The notes beneath the pieces are model-generated. The model saw only the letters and a program-made list of their open reading frames with translations, was not told the DNA's origin and ran no database searches. This document shows, one piece after another, positions 47,096-57,295 of a stretch of DNA of 64,000 nt. Position 1 is the stretch's first letter, and every line of letters begins with the position of its first letter. The stretch is from Flavobacteriaceae bacterium (lineage in GTDB: Bacteria > Bacteroidota > Bacteroidia > Flavobacteriales > Flavobacteriaceae), in contig JAQWFW010000034.1 in the NCBI GenBank assembly GCA_029238515.1, forward strand, positions 1 through 64,000, read 5' to 3'. The position numbers and the translations under genes are program-made.

Positions 47096-47119
47096 GGAGT
47101 TTAGACCTTTTTGTTCCCT

Positions 47120-47127
47120 CAAAAATA
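47120..47127 (-). promoter_or_regulatory. -7 promoter box of parAB
   Basis: Minus-strand TATTTTTG, 24 bases before the parA ATG at 47095. It separates parAB transcription from the upstream ParA-like gene and rules out the longer parA frame. Confidence 0.55.
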
Positions 47128-47191
47128 CGATTAATTATGATGAATAAAAATCAATATTTATAAGGTTTTCAACAATTTTTCAGCTTAAATT

Positions 47192-48286
47192 TTATCCGCG
47201 TCTAAAGCGTCTCAGTTCAATATTTTGAACTTGATTATTTACAAATGAGAGGTATAGGAAATTCTTTCTAAATACCGTAGCTCTATCTGATACGCGATAC
47301 ATCCAAGTGTCTGAATGTATGTCGTTGTAGACCAACCCCAGACTTTTGATGACTTCTTCTTTTGTGAGTCCTTTCAATTTGTTGTAGTTTTTCTTTTTGA
47401 TGTCAAAGGGTTCAAAATGTTTCAGGTGATTTTTGCGTTTTGGTGTTTCAAGTGTTACTGATTCATTGTTGTCATCCATTATTTGATGGATGTTTTTACC
47501 AAGAATTTGAGTTGTTTTTTTCATAGCATTTCGGTTTGTTAATAGTTCACGGGATAAATTTAGGTAGTCATCAGATCCTTCACTTTCAATTTTATAATCG
47601 AAAATATTGGTTCCAAAACTCGGCGCTTCACTCAAGCTTACATTCCTTTTAATAATGGTATTGAATACCAAATCTTTAAAATATTGCTTCAGCTCTCCAA
47701 TGATATGTTGGTTGTGTTTTAAGCGTTTGTCATACATCGTAATCAAAAGCCCTTCGATGTCTAGTGTTTTATTAAAATTGGCCTTAATTTCTTTGATGGT
47801 TTTTAGAAGTTTATTCAATCCTTCCATTGCTAAATATTCACACTGGACAGGAATCAGAATACTATCTGCAGCAACAAATGAATTTATAGAAATATACCCT
47901 AAGGACGGTGAACAGTCAATGATTAAGTAATCGTAATTGGATTTGATTTCATCCAATGCATTTTTTAGTTTATAGACATTTTCACTTTTGTTGTTAATTT
48001 CCAAATCCGCTAGTTTTATGGAACTTGGAATTAAGTCAAGGTTAGGACTATGGGTTTGAATGATTTGTTCTGAAGTTTTACCATGCTCATCAAAAAGTTT
48101 TAAAAGAGATTTCGAACTTATAGTTTCAACACCTAATCCAGAACTTGCATTGGCCTGAGGATCGGCATCAACAAGCAGTACTTTTTGGTCCAATGTCCCT
48201 AAAGCTGAGGCCAAGTTTATTGCTGTGGTCGTTTTTCCTACGCCAACTTTTTGGTTTGCAATCGCTATGGTTTTTGTCTTAAGCAT
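47192..48286 (-). CDS. ParA-like ATPase with altered Walker A and an extra C-terminal domain
   Basis: A 364-residue protein. Residues 1-255 match ParA/Soj throughout (VDADPQANASSGLG, QCEYLAMEGL, LSEAPSFGTN), but the P-loop reads QKVGVGKTT (12-20), with valine in place of the first glycine. A basic linker (256-303) leads to a 60-residue C-terminal domain (304-364) beginning LKGLTKEEVIKSLGL and ending in strands such as FLYLSFVNNQVQNIEL, absent from ParA. The opening resembles BamE/SmpA-like small domains, but that is only an impression. It lies just upstream of parAB on the same strand and is probably a duplicate with a new job. Confidence 0.88.
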   Translation of the reverse strand: MLKTKTIAIANQKVGVGKTTTAINLASALGTLDQKVLLVDADPQANASSGLGVETISSKSLLKLFDEHGKTSEQIIQTHSPNLDLIPSSIKLADLEINNKSENVYKLKNALDEIKSNYDYLIIDCSPSLGYISINSFVAADSILIPVQCEYLAMEGLNKLLKTIKEIKANFNKTLDIEGLLITMYDKRLKHNQHIIGELKQYFKDLVFNTIIKRNVSLSEAPSFGTNIFDYKIESEGSDDYLNLSRELLTNRNAMKKTTQILGKNIHQIMDDNNESVTLETPKRKNHLKHFEPFDIKKKNYNKLKGLTKEEVIKSLGLVYNDIHSDTWMYRVSDRATVFRKNFLYLSFVNNQVQNIELRRFRRG

Positions 48287-48360
48287 ATTCGATTTGGGAT
48301 CAAATGTTACTTTAACATCCTAATGGAAAGAAATTGGTAAGTAGGTGAGTGTAAATATAA

Positions 48361-50457
48361 TTAATTAATCAATATATCCAACACAGTGATTGCAGCGTCA
48401 CTTATTTTAGTACCAGGACCAAAAATAGCAACTGCACCTGCATCAAAAAGTATTTCATAATCCTGTTTCGGAATAACTCCACCCACAATGACCATTATGT
48501 CTTCTCGATTCAATTGCTTGAGACACTCTATTACTTTAGGAACCAATGTTTTATGTCCACCTGCTAGAGTAGAAATACCCAAAATATGTACATCGTTTTC
48601 TACGGCTTGTTTTGCTGCTTCTTCGGCTGTTTGAAACAAGGGGCCTATATCGACGTCAAAACCAAGATCGGCATATCCAGTAGCAACTACTTTTGCTCCA
48701 CGATCGTGCCCATCTTGTCCCATTTTGGAAATCATTATGCGCGGTCTTCGCCCTTCGATTTCGGCAAATTGATTGGCCAATTGCTTTGCTTTTTCAAAAG
48801 AGGCGTCGTTATTTAATTCTTTTTTATACACACCGGATATAGTTTTTATTTTGGCTTTGTAACGGCCATACACAGCTTCTAGTGCTGAACTGATTTCGCC
48901 AAGAGTTGCTCGCGCTCTAGCGGCTTCAACAGCTAAAGCTAATAAATTTTCGTTTTCATTTTGTGCCGCAATGGTAATTTTCTTTAAATACATATCTACT
49001 TCATCTTGATTTCGATGAGTTTTGATGTGTTTCAATCGTTCGATCTGTTGTTTCCGTACTCCATCATTGTCTACCTCCAAAATTTGCAATGGATCTTCGT
49101 TGTCAAGCACATATTTATTGACCCCTACAATAATGTCTTGCCCCGAGTCGATATGGGCTTGTTTTTTTGCTGCTGCTTCTTCAATTTTCAGCTTTGGAAG
49201 TCCTGCTTCAATGGCTTTGGTCATTCCGCCTTGTTGTTCAATTTCTTGAATAATGATCCAAGCGTCATTTATGATTTGATGTGTAAGTGTTTCGACATAA
49301 TAACTTCCTGCCCAAGGATCTACTGTTTTTGTAATTTGCGTTTCTTTTTGTAAATATAGTTGTGTATTTCTTGCAATTCGTGCAGAAAAATCTGTGGGCA
49401 GTGCAATGGCTTCGTCAAGTGCATTGGTATGCAAACTTTGTGTTCCGCCAAAGACCGCCGAAGTAGCTTCAATACATGTACGTGCGACATTATTGAAAGG
49501 GTCTTGTTCTGTTAAACTCCATCCACTTGTTTGGCAGTGGGTTCTTAGTGCCATTGATTTAGGATTTTTTGGATTAAATTGTTTTACAATTTTGGCCCAC
49601 AAGACTCTTGCTGCACGCATTTTTGCAATTTCCATGAAATGATTCATTCCAATACCCCAGAAAAAAGAAAGTCGAGGCGCAAATGTATCAATATCCAATC
49701 CAATTTCGAGCCCTTTTCTTAGGTATTCCAATCCATTGGCAAGTGTATACGCAAGTTCGGTTTCGGGTGGAGCACCAGCTTCTTGCATATGGTAGCCAGA
49801 AATACTAATGCTGTTGAATTTTGGCATGTTTTTGCTGGTATATTCAAATATTTCTCCAATAATATGCATTGATGGCGCAGGAGGGTAGATGTAGGTGTTA
49901 CGCACCATAAATTCTTTCAGAATATCATTTTGAATAGTACCACTAAGTTGGTTGAGATTTACGCCCTGCTCTTGTGCCGCTACAATATAAAAAGCCATGA
50001 TGGGCAAAACTGCTCCATTCATGGTCATGGAAACACTCATTTTGTCCAATGGAATTTTATCGAAGAGAATTTTCATATCTTCTACTGAATCGATGGCCAC
50101 CCCAGCTTTTCCAACATCACCAACAACTCGTTTGTGGTCACTGTCATATCCTCTATGGGTCGGTAAATCAAACGCAACAGATAATCCTTTTTGGCCTGCG
50201 GCCAAATTCTTTTTGTAAAATTCATTTGAGTCTTCAGCAGTAGAAAAACCAGCGTATTGACGAATCGTCCAAGGACGCCGTACATACATTGTAGTGTAGG
50301 GACCTCTTAGAAATGGTGGTTCACCCGCCCCAAAATTTAAATGCTCAACAGCGTTTAAATCTTCTTTGTTAAAAGATTTTGATGCAGTTTCCTTTCTGCT
50401 TTTGACACTGTTCATTGCCGCAATGAGTTTGATATGTTGCATGTCTTTTCTACTCAT
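48361..50457 (-). CDS. mutB: Methylmalonyl-CoA mutase, large (catalytic) subunit
   Basis: Interconverts succinyl-CoA and methylmalonyl-CoA using adenosylcobalamin. The 698-residue protein has the TIM-barrel domain ([32 protein letters not shown]) and the C-terminal B12-binding domain with DGHDRGAK, in which the histidine is the cobalt ligand, and [12 protein letters not shown]. Length and motifs are normal. Its start overlaps the end of the small-subunit gene by eight bases. Confidence 0.97.
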   Translation of the reverse strand: MSRKDMQHIKLIAAMNSVKSRKETASKSFNKEDLNAVEHLNFGAGEPPFLRGPYTTMYVRRPWTIRQYAGFSTAEDSNEFYKKNLAAGQKGLSVAFDLPTHRGYDSDHKRVVGDVGKAGVAIDSVEDMKILFDKIPLDKMSVSMTMNGAVLPIMAFYIVAAQEQGVNLNQLSGTIQNDILKEFMVRNTYIYPPAPSMHIIGEIFEYTSKNMPKFNSISISGYHMQEAGAPPETELAYTLANGLEYLRKGLEIGLDIDTFAPRLSFFWGIGMNHFMEIAKMRAARVLWAKIVKQFNPKNPKSMALRTHCQTSGWSLTEQDPFNNVARTCIEATSAVFGGTQSLHTNALDEAIALPTDFSARIARNTQLYLQKETQITKTVDPWAGSYYVETLTHQIINDAWIIIQEIEQQGGMTKAIEAGLPKLKIEEAAAKKQAHIDSGQDIIVGVNKYVLDNEDPLQILEVDNDGVRKQQIERLKHIKTHRNQDEVDMYLKKITIAAQNENENLLALAVEAARARATLGEISSALEAVYGRYKAKIKTISGVYKKELNNDASFEKAKQLANQFAEIEGRRPRIMISKMGQDGHDRGAKVVATGYADLGFDVDIGPLFQTAEEAAKQAVENDVHILGISTLAGGHKTLVPKVIECLKQLNREDIMVIVGGVIPKQDYEILFDAGAVAIFGPGTKISDAAITVLDILIN

Positions 50458-51808
50458 TTTCTAGACGTTCTTTTTCAATGGGTTCGGCAATTCTTCTCGC
50501 GATAATGGGTGCAATCAACGTTTTTCTTGGATTGTTTTTTACAAAGGGGTAAAGTTCCAAATTGGGTTTCATCTTATCCTCTGTATTTTGTTGCACATGA
50601 ATCCCCACTAATTCTTGTGCTTGTGTATCATAAGTATGTTGTTCTTTTTGTGCCTGTTCTTTTATTTTTTTTTGAATAACTCCAGATTTGAGTTGTTTTA
50701 AAAAACCTCCTTGTTTTTCGATGTCTTTAAAGAGTTTTAGTGCTTTTTCAGCCAACTGTTTTGTAAGGTATTCTATGTAGTATGTGCCTTTTGTTGGGTT
50801 TGTAATTTCACCAAATTTAGACTCGTGTTTTAAAATGAGTAATTGATTTCTGGAAATACGTCTGCCAAATTTATTGTCTTTGTGATAAAGTGCATCATAT
50901 GGTAAATTGATTATGGTGTTGCTACTGCCCAATGCTGCACTCATGATTTCTGTGGTGGTACGCAACATGTTTATATTGTACCCATAAACTGTTTTGTTCC
51001 TTTTGCTCGGCTCAGTAATGATATGACATTTTATATCCAAACCGTGTTCTTTTGTCAAACTCTCCCAAAGCCAACGTATTGCTTGTAGTTTTGCAATTTC
51101 AAAAAAATAATTCCCACCGACAGCAATTTTAAAAACCATTTGTTCAGGTATAAAAGGTTCAAAATCATGAAGATATTCGTTTGCATGTGCCAGTCCATAA
51201 GCCAATTGTTGTACCATCCCGGCTCCAGCATTTTGATAATGTGCCATATCCACAGCTAAAACAGATTTTACACCAGATGCAGATGCACAATAGTGTTGCG
51301 TATGCTTTTTGTCGGTAGCCATGTTTTCATACCAATTCCCACTTTTTGTCAAATGTCCAATGCAGTCCGATATGATATAAACATGAGTATCACCACTAAA
51401 ATTTAAGGCATTGATTTGGTCTATAAATGATGAATCTAAAAATTGCAATTCCAGGTAAATACTGATTTTTGATACATCAATATCCTTTAAAAGTTCGCTA
51501 AGTGTAATAGATGATTTTGGAATTACAAAGTAGATGCTTTCAGCACCTTTAGAAATGCACTCAATGGCTTTTTTCTGAGCGAATTTTACGTTTTGAACAT
51601 AAACATACTCTCCGATTTTCCATTGATCAGATTGAGGGTTTATGGGTGTTATATCTGTTTTTGAATCTGAGTGGTAAAACGGTCTGACATCTATGCCTTC
51701 CAACGATTTCCAGACAAGGTTCTCATTGAAATCTGCGCCCTCCAATTCAAATTGAATGCGTTGTTTCCATGCTTTTGAAGATTGCCCATCAAATTCGTCA
51801 AATTTCAT
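50450..51808 (-). CDS. mutA: Methylmalonyl-CoA mutase, small subunit (short form)
   Basis: A 452-residue homologue of the catalytic subunit's barrel ([34 protein letters not shown]) without the C-terminal B12-binding DxHxxG domain; classical MutA is longer. It should structurally support MutB in the heterodimer. It overlaps the septum-protein gene upstream by four bases and mutB downstream by eight, so the operon is tightly coupled. Confidence 0.93.
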   Translation of the reverse strand: MKFDEFDGQSSKAWKQRIQFELEGADFNENLVWKSLEGIDVRPFYHSDSKTDITPINPQSDQWKIGEYVYVQNVKFAQKKAIECISKGAESIYFVIPKSSITLSELLKDIDVSKISIYLELQFLDSSFIDQINALNFSGDTHVYIISDCIGHLTKSGNWYENMATDKKHTQHYCASASGVKSVLAVDMAHYQNAGAGMVQQLAYGLAHANEYLHDFEPFIPEQMVFKIAVGGNYFFEIAKLQAIRWLWESLTKEHGLDIKCHIITEPSKRNKTVYGYNINMLRTTTEIMSAALGSSNTIINLPYDALYHKDNKFGRRISRNQLLILKHESKFGEITNPTKGTYYIEYLTKQLAEKALKLFKDIEKQGGFLKQLKSGVIQKKIKEQAQKEQHTYDTQAQELVGIHVQQNTEDKMKPNLELYPFVKNNPRKTLIAPIIARRIAEPIEKERLENE

Positions 51809-52128
51809 TTTTTTGTTTTTAATGAATCGGTCTCGATGATATAAATGTCTTCATTTTCTTTTTTCATGTTATACTTTTCACGAGCATATTTTTCTATACC
51901 ATCTGGAGTTTGCAGTATTTTTATTTCTTTTTCATCAGATTTAATTTCACTTTCATAAAACTCCTTTTTGGTGTTTAAGGCATCAATTTCATTGTTTAAT
52001 TCCTTGTGAATCAACCAAGAATTAGCATCAAAAAATAGCATCCAAACAATAAAAATAATCGTTACTAATAAAAATATATTTTTTAATGGTGAAAGTACTT
52101 TTTTTAAGCTATTTAGAAGTTTTTTCAT
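51805..52128 (-). CDS. FtsB/DivIC-like septum formation initiator protein
   Basis: A 107-residue bitopic protein: short cytoplasmic N-terminus, membrane helix (about 15-32, IFLLVTIIFIVWMLFF), then a coiled coil (EIDALNTKKEFYESEIKSDEK, split by charged turns) and the family end GIEKYAREKYNMKKENEDIYII. FtsB/DivIC proteins scaffold the division machinery. Four-base overlaps join it to udk and mutA, an unusual metabolic setting. Confidence 0.9.
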   Translation of the reverse strand: MKKLLNSLKKVLSPLKNIFLLVTIIFIVWMLFFDANSWLIHKELNNEIDALNTKKEFYESEIKSDEKEIKILQTPDGIEKYAREKYNMKKENEDIYIIETDSLKTKK

Positions 52129-52733
52129 GACGAAAGAGACTTTATTTTGTCTATAAGTTGAGAGAGTTCTGGTGGACTATTTTGATGATTTTCTAAAATT
52201 ACATCAGCATGTACTTTCATGGGTTCTATAAACTGTTGGTGCATTGGCTTTAAAGTTTTTAAGTAACGACTCAATACCTCTTCAGGAGTTCTTCCACGTT
52301 CTGTTATGTCTCTGCTTACTCGCCGTTCCATACGCATATCACTGTTTGCATCTACATACACCTTGAGGTCAAACATGCTGCGGAGTTTTGGATAGTTTAG
52401 TATCAAAATCCCTTCAATGATTAATATTTTTTTGGGGGATACCGCCACCGTTTCTTCAGTCCTATTGTGAGTTTTGAAAGAGTATACAGGTTGTGCTATG
52501 GTTTTGCCATTTTTTAGGTCACTTATATGTTGGCAAAGTAACTCAAAATCAATAGCATCTGGATGATCAAAATTCAGCGCACAACGTTCTTCAAAACTAA
52601 GGTGGCTATTGTCTTTATAGTATGAATCTTGAGAAATCACTTGAATTTCCGATGTAGGAAACTCCGACACTATTTGTGCAACAATGGTTGTTTTTCCACT
52701 TCCAGTGCCTCCGTAAACTCCAATGGTTATCAT
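52125..52733 (-). CDS. udk: Uridine kinase
   Basis: Phosphorylates uridine and cytidine in pyrimidine salvage. The 202-residue protein has the P-loop GGTGSGKT at 8-15, SQDSYYKDNSHL, NFDHPDAIDFELL, PVYSFKTHNR and EGILILNYPKLR. It is the first gene of the udk-ftsB-like-mutA-mutB operon and has a -7 box 23 bases upstream. Confidence 0.96.
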   Translation of the reverse strand: MITIGVYGGTGSGKTTIVAQIVSEFPTSEIQVISQDSYYKDNSHLSFEERCALNFDHPDAIDFELLCQHISDLKNGKTIAQPVYSFKTHNRTEETVAVSPKKILIIEGILILNYPKLRSMFDLKVYVDANSDMRMERRVSRDITERGRTPEEVLSRYLKTLKPMHQQFIEPMKVHADVILENHQNSPPELSQLIDKIKSLSS

Positions 52734-52756
52734 GTAAATTATGTTTTACTTTTCAA

Positions 52757-52764
52757 CAAAGTTA
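52757..52764 (-). promoter_or_regulatory. -7 promoter box of the udk-mutAB operon
   Basis: Minus-strand TAACTTTG matches TAnnTTTG, 23 bases before the udk ATG. Confidence 0.5.
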
Positions 52765-52846
52765 ATATTTATTTATTGTTTCACCACAATTAATAAGTTT
52801 GTGAATTCTGTTGATAACTTAACGTTCAATATAGGCATAAAACTTC

Positions 52847-52854
52847 TATTTTTG
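52847..52854 (+). promoter_or_regulatory. -7 promoter box of trxB
   Basis: TATTTTTG lies 18 bases before the ATG at 52873 and inside the extended trxB frame that opens at 52741, so the extended N-terminus is not likely to be made. Confidence 0.55.
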
Positions 52855-52872
52855 TACTCTAAATTTTTTTCC

Positions 52873-53823
52873 ATGTCAGAAACTATCGAATCTGTAAAAT
52901 GTCTTATTATTGGGTCGGGCCCAGCCGGATATACTGCTGCAATTTATGCAGCACGTGCCAATATGAATCCTGTTTTGTATCAAGGTACACAACCAGGAGG
53001 GCAGTTGACCACCACAAATGAAGTTGAAAATTTCCCTGGATACCCCGATGGTGTTACAGGACCAGAAATGATGCTTGAACTTAAAGCTCAAGCAGAACGC
53101 TTTGGTTCTGATGTGCGTGATGGCTGGATTACCAAGGTAGATTTTTCTGATTCTATCCATAAAGTATGGGTAAACGACACCAAAGAAATTCACTGTGAAA
53201 CTGTTATTATTTCTACCGGTGCTTCTGCAAAATATTTAGGTCTTGATTCTGAACAAAAATATTTAAAGCTCGGCGGTGGTGTGTCTGCATGTGCTGTTTG
53301 TGATGGTTTCTTCTATAGAAATCAAGAAGTCGTAATCGTTGGTGCTGGTGATTCTGCTTGTGAAGAAGCCCACTACCTTTCAAAATTATGTTCTAAAGTT
53401 ACTATGCTTGTTCGTAGAGATGTTTTTCGTGCGTCCAAAATTATGGCAAAAAGAGTTGAAAGTACCGATAATATCGAGATCATGTTCAATACAGAAACGG
53501 TTGAAGTACTTGGAGATGGGCAAGTGGTTACAGGCGTTAAAGTTCGAAACAACAAAACTCAAGTTGAAACGGAGGTTCCAGCTACTGGATTTTTTGTCGC
53601 TATTGGCCACAAGCCAAATACAGATATTTTCAAAGGATTTTTAAATCTTGACGAAACAGGATACATTATCAATGAGCCGGGTACTTCACGTACAAATATT
53701 GAAGGTGTTTTTGTGAGTGGTGATGCTGCAGACCATGTGTACAGACAAGCGATTACAGCTGCTGGTACAGGATGTATGGCCGCTTTAGATGCCGAGCGAT
53801 ATCTTGCTGCTAAAGAAGGTTAA
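52873..53823 (+). CDS. trxB: Thioredoxin-disulfide reductase
   Basis: NADPH-dependent flavoenzyme that reduces thioredoxin. From the ATG at 52873 the protein has 316 residues with the FAD loop GSGPAG at 14-19, PGGQLTTTNEVENFPG, the redox pair C140-A-V-C143, the NADPH loop GAGDSACEEA and SGDAADHVYRQAITAAGTG at the C-terminus. The frame extends 44 codons upstream to 52741, but that part contains the promoter box and has no family match. Confidence 0.97.
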   Translation: MSETIESVKCLIIGSGPAGYTAAIYAARANMNPVLYQGTQPGGQLTTTNEVENFPGYPDGVTGPEMMLELKAQAERFGSDVRDGWITKVDFSDSIHKVWVNDTKEIHCETVIISTGASAKYLGLDSEQKYLKLGGGVSACAVCDGFFYRNQEVVIVGAGDSACEEAHYLSKLCSKVTMLVRRDVFRASKIMAKRVESTDNIEIMFNTETVEVLGDGQVVTGVKVRNNKTQVETEVPATGFFVAIGHKPNTDIFKGFLNLDETGYIINEPGTSRTNIEGVFVSGDAADHVYRQAITAAGTGCMAALDAERYLAAKEG

Positions 53824-53841
53824 ACTATTGTCCTAGGAGTC

Positions 53842-56268
53842 TTAACGAAGTACAGCACCTATTTCTTTTTCAAACTTTTCCTGAAGCTTACTCATAAGCT
53901 TATCTATCTGTTTGTCTGTAAGTGTTTTGGATTCATCCTTGAGCGTAAAACTGACGGCATAACTCTTCTTTCCATCAGGTAAGTTTTTTCCTTTGTACAC
54001 ATCAAATAAGTTTACGTCGGTGAGGACTTTATTGTCTGTTTGTTTTGCCAGTTGATAAATCGTTTCAAAAGTTACATCTTCATCCAAAAGTAATGCAAAA
54101 TCACGCCTCACTTCTGGAAATTTGGAAATGGGTTTGAATTTCACATTGCTCGACTTGATGCAACTAAAAATAAGATCCCAATTGAAATCAGCAAAAAGCA
54201 CCTCTTGGTCTATGCCAAATGCTTTGCAAACGCTCTGTCTTACAATACCAAATTCAACTGCATTGGTTTTACCAATCGCTAATGCTTGCCCTTCTTCAAA
54301 CACATCACTATTCAGAGGTTTTGCTTTGAGGTTTTTTATTCCAATTTTCTCAAAAACAGATGATACGATTCCTTTTAAATAATAAAAATCTACTGCTTTT
54401 GGAGGTGCACTCCATGCCTCAGAGGTTTTTGAGCCCGAAAGAAATACGCCTAAACGCTTTAATTCTTCCCGCTTTTCACCAAATTGGTGATAGGTCTTCC
54501 CAAATTCAAATAACTTCAGTTGTGTTTGTTGACGATTCAGATTGAATGCTACGGATTCTAATCCTGAGAACAGCATAGATCTACGCAATACAGACAAGTC
54601 CTTGCTTAAAGGATTTAGAATTTTGACATACTCATTCTCTGTCAATTGTGGGCTTAATGGAATATGCTTTTCAGCAGACAGGGAATTAGTCATGATTTCA
54701 TAGAATCCTAAGCTTACTAAATGATTAGCGAGATTATTTTCTATAATGTGCTGCTCCTTTTTTGTTGAATTTGAAATTGAGGCGTTTAATTTATTGGAAA
54801 TAGCGATGTTGTTATATCCGTATACGCGAAGTATTTCTTCGATAACATCAATTTCTCGTTGCACATCATTTCTGTATGCAGGAATAGTGAGTCCAAGACC
54901 TGTTTCTGTGACACTATTGACTTTAATTTCTAGGGAGGTCAATATTTGTTTTACAGTTTCACGTGGTATTTCTTGTCCAATAATATTGGCAATATTATCA
55001 AAGCTAAGTAATACTTGAACATCTTCAATTTTTGTTGGATATTCATCCCAAAGGTCGCTAGAGATTTCACCGCCTGCTATTTCAGTAATTAGTTTAGCGG
55101 CATGCTTTAAAGCATATTTTGTGATGTTTGGATCGATACCGCGTTCAAATCTAAAAGAAGCATCTGTACTGAGTCCGTGTCTTTTTGCAGTTTTTCGAAT
55201 ACTTACGGGATCAAAATAGGCCGATTCCAAAAAAATATTTGTAGTTGTTGTAGTAATTCCAGAATTCAACCCACCAAAAACACCTGCAATACACATTGGC
55301 TTTTTGGCATCACAAATCATAAGATCTTCTTCATTTAATGTGCGTTCAACGCCATCTAATGTTGTAAATTTCTCATTTTTTTGTGCAGTCCTCACGATGA
55401 GTTTTTTGTCAGCAATTTTATCAGCATCAAACGCATGAAGTGGTTGTCCTAATCCATGCAAAACATAATTTGTTACATCAACAATGTTGTTGATTGGTGC
55501 CAATCCAATGGCTTTCAATCTATTTTGTAGCCAAGTAGGGGAGTCTTTCACTTCTACTCCTGAAATTGTAACTCCACAATATCGAGGTGCTTTGGTTTTA
55601 TCTTTTATGTCGATATCAATTTTGAGGGTACGGCTGTGGACATGAAACCCCGAAACGGATGGACTCATCAGTTCAGAATTTACACCGTTTTGAATCAATC
55701 CAGCGCGCAAGTCTCTTGCCGTTCCAAAATGACTCATCGCATCAGCTCTGTTTGGTGTCAATCCGATTTCAAAAACTGTATCGTTTTCAATTTCATAATA
55801 TTTGGCCAATGGGGTTCCAATTTGATATTCGTCATCTAAAATAAGGATACCGTCGTGGCTTTTCCCAAGCCCTAATTCGTCTTCCGCACACAGCATACCG
55901 TGACTTTCTTCACCACGAATTTTTCCTTTTTTGATTTTCCATGCTTCTCCTTCAGGAGTATACAAAGTAGCGCCAATAGTCGCCACGGCTACTTTTTGAT
56001 TTTTCGCAACATTTGGTGCACCGCATACAATTTTTAGAGACTCGTCGGCTCCGATATCTACTGTAGTCAACTTAAGTCGGTCTGCATTTGGGTGTTGTTC
56101 GCATTCCAATACTTGTCCAACAACAATGCCTTCTAGACCACCTTTTACAGTTTGAAATGACTCAGTTCCTTCAACTTCAAGACCTAAATCTGTGAGTAAA
56201 TCTGATGTTTTTTCTGAATCCCAATCCGTATTGACATATTGTTTTAGCCAGTTGTAAGAAATTTTCAT
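53842..56268 (-). CDS. pheT: Phenylalanine-tRNA ligase beta subunit
   Basis: An 808-residue subunit with the N-terminal EMAP/OB tRNA-binding domain (about 40-150, HPNADRLKLTTVDIG), B3/4 editing domain, B5 domains, the core catalytic-like domain and a C-terminal FDX-ACB anticodon-binding domain (FPEVRRDFALLLDE). It acts as an alpha2-beta2 enzyme with PheS, whose gene is not in this window. It has a well-formed promoter with both -33 and -7 boxes. Confidence 0.97.
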   Translation of the reverse strand: MKISYNWLKQYVNTDWDSEKTSDLLTDLGLEVEGTESFQTVKGGLEGIVVGQVLECEQHPNADRLKLTTVDIGADESLKIVCGAPNVAKNQKVAVATIGATLYTPEGEAWKIKKGKIRGEESHGMLCAEDELGLGKSHDGILILDDEYQIGTPLAKYYEIENDTVFEIGLTPNRADAMSHFGTARDLRAGLIQNGVNSELMSPSVSGFHVHSRTLKIDIDIKDKTKAPRYCGVTISGVEVKDSPTWLQNRLKAIGLAPINNIVDVTNYVLHGLGQPLHAFDADKIADKKLIVRTAQKNEKFTTLDGVERTLNEEDLMICDAKKPMCIAGVFGGLNSGITTTTTNIFLESAYFDPVSIRKTAKRHGLSTDASFRFERGIDPNITKYALKHAAKLITEIAGGEISSDLWDEYPTKIEDVQVLLSFDNIANIIGQEIPRETVKQILTSLEIKVNSVTETGLGLTIPAYRNDVQREIDVIEEILRVYGYNNIAISNKLNASISNSTKKEQHIIENNLANHLVSLGFYEIMTNSLSAEKHIPLSPQLTENEYVKILNPLSKDLSVLRRSMLFSGLESVAFNLNRQQTQLKLFEFGKTYHQFGEKREELKRLGVFLSGSKTSEAWSAPPKAVDFYYLKGIVSSVFEKIGIKNLKAKPLNSDVFEEGQALAIGKTNAVEFGIVRQSVCKAFGIDQEVLFADFNWDLIFSCIKSSNVKFKPISKFPEVRRDFALLLDEDVTFETIYQLAKQTDNKVLTDVNLFDVYKGKNLPDGKKSYAVSFTLKDESKTLTDKQIDKLMSKLQEKFEKEIGAVLR

Positions 56269-56288
56269 GCTGTAATTTTATTGCGTTG

Positions 56289-56319
56289 CAAAGATAAACC
56301 AAAGGAATAAGCTTTCAAA
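56289..56319 (-). promoter_or_regulatory. Complete Bacteroidota promoter (-33 and -7) of pheT
   Basis: Minus-strand TTTG (56316-56319), a 19-base spacer, then TATCTTTG (56289-56296), 20 bases before the pheT ATG. This is the best match to the two-part Bacteroidota consensus in the window. Confidence 0.7.
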
Positions 56320-56320
56320 T

Positions 56321-56349
56321 AAAAAGCCCAACCAATAGGTGGGCTTTTT
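56321..56349. terminator. Rho-independent terminator after the OmpA lipoprotein gene
   Basis: AAAAAGCCCA and TGGGCTTTTT form a 10-bp stem around a short loop; flanking runs give it potential in both directions. It separates the OmpA-family gene from the pheT promoter. Confidence 0.88.
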
Positions 56350-56368
56350 GTTTTATTCGAGGTCGGAG

Positions 56369-57223
56369 TTATTCTCCAGAAAGTTGTTTCATTTCTTTTT
56401 CTATCATATCATAAAATTGATCGATTTTTGGCATAACAACCACACGTGTTCGTCTATTTTTTGCTCTATTTTCTGCAGTTTCATTATCTACAAGTGGGAC
56501 GTAACTGCTTCTTCCAGCTGCAATGAGTTGCGATGGATTAACTCCTAATTTTTGAAGTTCACGAATGATGGACGTAGAGCGCTTGACACTCAAATCCCAG
56601 TTGTCTATAAGCACACCACTACTGAAACTTCTGCTATCGGTATGGCCTTCAATCATGGCTTCGAAATCGGGTTTATCAGATATAACTTTTGCTACTTTCC
56701 CAAGTACTGTTTTGGCTTTTTCGGTAACTACATAACTTCCGCTTTTGAAGAGTAGTTTATCTGATATTGAAATGAAAACTACGCCTTTTTCAACATTAAT
56801 TTCAATATCTGGATCGTCCAAACCAACTGATTTTTTTAAGCTGGATACTATGGCTAGAGTAACACTATCTTTTTTACTTACAGCATCTTGCAAACGACTA
56901 ATTTTTAAGTCTCTTTCTTTTAAACTTTCGAGAGTTTTTTCAAGATTTTCTGCACCTTTTGTGGTAAGAACAGTCATTTCTTTTGTACTGCTAAACAGCG
57001 CATCGTTTGTTTTTCTTAAGTCTTTCAATTGCTCTCTCAATGCAGCCAAACTTGCGTCTGCCGCTGCTTTATCAGAAAGACAAACATTAAGTTTTAGTGC
57101 TGTAGAGTTGAGCAAATCTTTTGTTTCTTTTAATTCTTCTTGAGCGGCCAATAATTCTTTGCTTGGCCCACAAGATGTTAAAATTAAGGTGGAAATGAGT
57201 CCGAAGGTAAATAGCTTTTTCAT
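56369..57223 (-). CDS. OmpA-family peptidoglycan-binding lipoprotein
   Basis: A 284-residue lipoprotein (LILTSC, lipidated C18), with a coiled coil at about 22-120 and an OmpA C-terminal domain at about 145-270 (LFKSGSYVV, EGHTDSRSF, LSVKRSTSIIRELQKLG, NRAKNRRTRVVV). The aspartate and arginine that grip diaminopimelate are present. It should tether the outer membrane to peptidoglycan. The gene is monocistronic, between a -7 box and a hairpin terminator. Confidence 0.93.
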   Translation of the reverse strand: MKKLFTFGLISTLILTSCGPSKELLAAQEELKETKDLLNSTALKLNVCLSDKAAADASLAALREQLKDLRKTNDALFSSTKEMTVLTTKGAENLEKTLESLKERDLKISRLQDAVSKKDSVTLAIVSSLKKSVGLDDPDIEINVEKGVVFISISDKLLFKSGSYVVTEKAKTVLGKVAKVISDKPDFEAMIEGHTDSRSFSSGVLIDNWDLSVKRSTSIIRELQKLGVNPSQLIAAGRSSYVPLVDNETAENRAKNRRTRVVVMPKIDQFYDMIEKEMKQLSGE

Positions 57224-57250
57224 TTAAAAAGTAATAATTAGAAGTTTCAT

Positions 57251-57258
57251 CAAATTTA
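57251..57258 (-). promoter_or_regulatory. -7 promoter box of the OmpA lipoprotein gene
   Basis: Minus-strand TAAATTTG, 27 bases before the ATG at 57223. Confidence 0.5.
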
Positions 57259-57295
57259 AAAAAATACTTTCTAATAAAGAAACAATTAAATTGAA

